Assembly (NCBI RefSeq): GCF_020882245.1
Contig: NC_083597.1
Coordinates: 13,612,581-13,676,580, forward strand
Length of the DNA stretch: 64,000 bases
Origin: Rhopalosiphum padi
Lineage: Eukaryota > Arthropoda > Insecta > Hemiptera > Aphididae
Direction of reading: 5' to 3'
Below, piece after piece: positions 62,524 to 64,000 of the stretch (positions within the stretch are counted from its first letter, which is position 1; each line of letters opens with the position of its first letter). A model generated the notes under the pieces. It searched no databases. It worked only from the letters and a program-made list of their open reading frames with translations, and was not told the origin of the DNA. Position numbers and translations under genes: made by a program.

Positions 62524-62960
62524 TCCTAAACTTATGTTGAGTTCACTGACTTTAAGAAAACCTTCGATACAATTGACTATGGTCTTTTTATAAATACATT
62601 AGATAATATTAGTATCGAAAATCCCTTCTTCTCCTAACTGATGTGCTTCCCTTATATCTTAATGGCAATTTGTCTTTATCAATGGAATACTTTTTGATCT
62701 CACTATCTCGATACACTGTCCCTCAATAGTCTTAGTCATCTTCTTTTCGTGTTATTTGTTAGTTCGTTATCGGATTGTACTTAATGACCTTATCATTTTA
62801 TTTCTTGATGATAATAAACTGTACATCAAAACAAACTTTCACACAAACTGCTTTTTACTTCATTCTGACCTTGATACTTTCTGTAATTGGATAAAGCACT
62901 AAAGCGCCTTAATTGTACACATTGCATTAAAAAATGTCACATCATGTCATTTTAATATTC
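62524..62960 (+). pseudogene. Decayed jockey-type reverse transcriptase (palm region)
   Basis: In one frame FTDFKKTFDTIDYGLFINTL is the 'YTDFSKAFDTI.H..L..KL' block. In a shifted frame QFVFINGILFDLT matches the next strand, and FLDDNKLYIK (about 62803-62830) corresponds to the catalytic F/YADD.KLY box with Ala changed to Leu, followed by LLHSDLDTFCNWIKH ('LQ.DL..F..W...N'). At least two frameshifts and several stops are needed to read it. The copy is inactive and belongs to the same broad clade as the fragments at 1-206 and 7330-8165. Confidence 0.8.
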
Positions 62961-64000
62961 CAATAACCAATAAATTAAGTTTATTAAATTAAATGTAATA
63001 TATGTAGAGCCTAGATCTAACTATATTTTGAGTGTACTCGATAACAAGTAGGTTATTACTGTGGATGTGTTAAATATTATTTATTAAATATATTTAACCA
63101 TTGTATACCAAAAACAATTCTTCAAACTGATAAAAAATAATTACTGTATATTCGATATTTTTATATCACTACTTATAAGAATAACAAATGTGAAAGCTTG
63201 AATTAAATATTTGAAAATCTCAAATGTTTATAAATAGCTAAAAAATAATAATATACATTTTGAAAATTATATCATGACTAGAAAATGATAACATAAATAT
63301 TTGATAAACGTCAAGCTTTTATATGATATTATGATACTGTTTTAAAAATTAGATACAAAAAACAAAGTTTTATAAATTTTTTTGAAAACCATTAGTTTTC
63401 ACAATTATTTAAATACGTATAAATTTTCTATTTTTTATTCTCCAATAAACCAATAGAAGCTACCCTAATTTTTTTCTGCCACACAACCTGATGACAAACA
63501 CGAAAGTAAAAATATAAAAATAAATATCTAATCAAAATCCAAAATTATTTTTAATTTACTATTTGCACTATTGTATACTTATATACTAAATGAATATGGT
63601 TCTTATTAGTTGTAGATTCAATTGTTTATAGTTTTATAATATTTTAATTTTAATGGAACATTTTAGTGATTTAATAGCGAAGTAATTTACTTGTTAATAG
63701 TAAAGGGTCAGCATTAGTGACAGGGGGTGAGTCGTGGGCAGTATAGTTTATCCATTGCAATGTCGGGATTATGGAAATCGTCAGGATAATAATATGAATT
63801 AAAATATTATATGGATTTGAGTATAATACGATCAATAAATATAATTTATTTATTAATTTCATTATTGGTACGACTGATGTAGGTATATAATTTAACTGAC
63901 AATATGGAATAAATATTTGTAGCCATTTGAACTTTAAAAAAAGTTATAAAATATCGTTATAATTTTTGAACTTAAAACAACTAAGAGATAGTAAACAAGT
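62961..64000. other. AT-rich DNA to the window end, nothing recognised
   Basis: No exon, RNA gene or paired repeat could be supported; a 63-codon minus-strand frame at 63671-63862 is hydrophobic and AT-driven. Confidence 0.4.

Noticed and set aside
1..64000. CRISPR array, operon or bacterial defence locus
   Set aside because: Introns, polyadenylation signals and animal gene families show a eukaryotic nuclear genome; no spaced direct repeats of CRISPR type were seen.

Overview
The window is very AT-rich, intron-containing animal DNA. Five confidently recognised protein genes, short introns (66 to 740 bp), canonical GT-AG splicing, an arthropod cuticle gene and a dense population of DNA transposon relics and jockey-type LINE fragments point to an insect. 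Sequence style (very low GC, recurring taggtacctac-like strings, hAT-type MITEs) suggests a hemipteran, most likely an aphid; the species assignment is inference.

Layout. 0-4.4 kb: gene-free DNA with a LINE fragment at the left edge. 4.5-6.3 kb: a complete three-exon, low-complexity cuticle-type secreted protein gene (+) with TATA box, CAAGG boxes and polyadenylation signal. 7.3-9.5 kb: LINE and hAT relics. 14.85-15.55 kb: an isolated GC/CpG-rich island with a possible first coding exon encoding an N-myristoylation-type start (MGCGHS). 16.2-19.5 kb: a cluster of small TIR elements, one nested in another. 19.6-20.6 kb: four exons of a calpain-like protein (domain III only, +), convergent with INO80B (-, 20.7-22.36 kb), whose last intron holds a deleted mariner-type element. 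22.8-31.2 kb: gene-poor repeat block: a segmental duplication, a 1-kb element with about 165-bp terminal inverted repeats inserted in one copy, a foldback region and a 196-bp tandem triplication. 32.7-33.5 kb: ZNF511-like C2H2 gene (+). 35.8-36.5 kb: TOM22 (-). 39.8-40.9 kb: WDR61/SKI8 (-). 44.87-45.03 kb: a probable promoter plus noncoding first exon (+) with a strong splice donor and no recognisable next exon. 45-64 kb: no confident coding exon; pogo-like and other TIR elements, a GC-richer block containing a perfect RFX X-box, and a decayed jockey reverse transcriptase.

The recognised genes are housekeeping functions (chromatin remodelling, mitochondrial import, PAF1/SKI complex, zinc finger) plus one structural cuticle gene; they do not form a pathway. 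No new multi-gene system is visible. The most unusual items are the calpain domain-III gene without visible protease exons (and its possible link to the myristoylation-type exon), the long-TIR element carrying an acidic ORF, the stop-free 66-bp intron in TOM22, and the X-box block. Exon boundaries below were worked out by hand from splice signals and reading frame; no alignment or transcript evidence was available.
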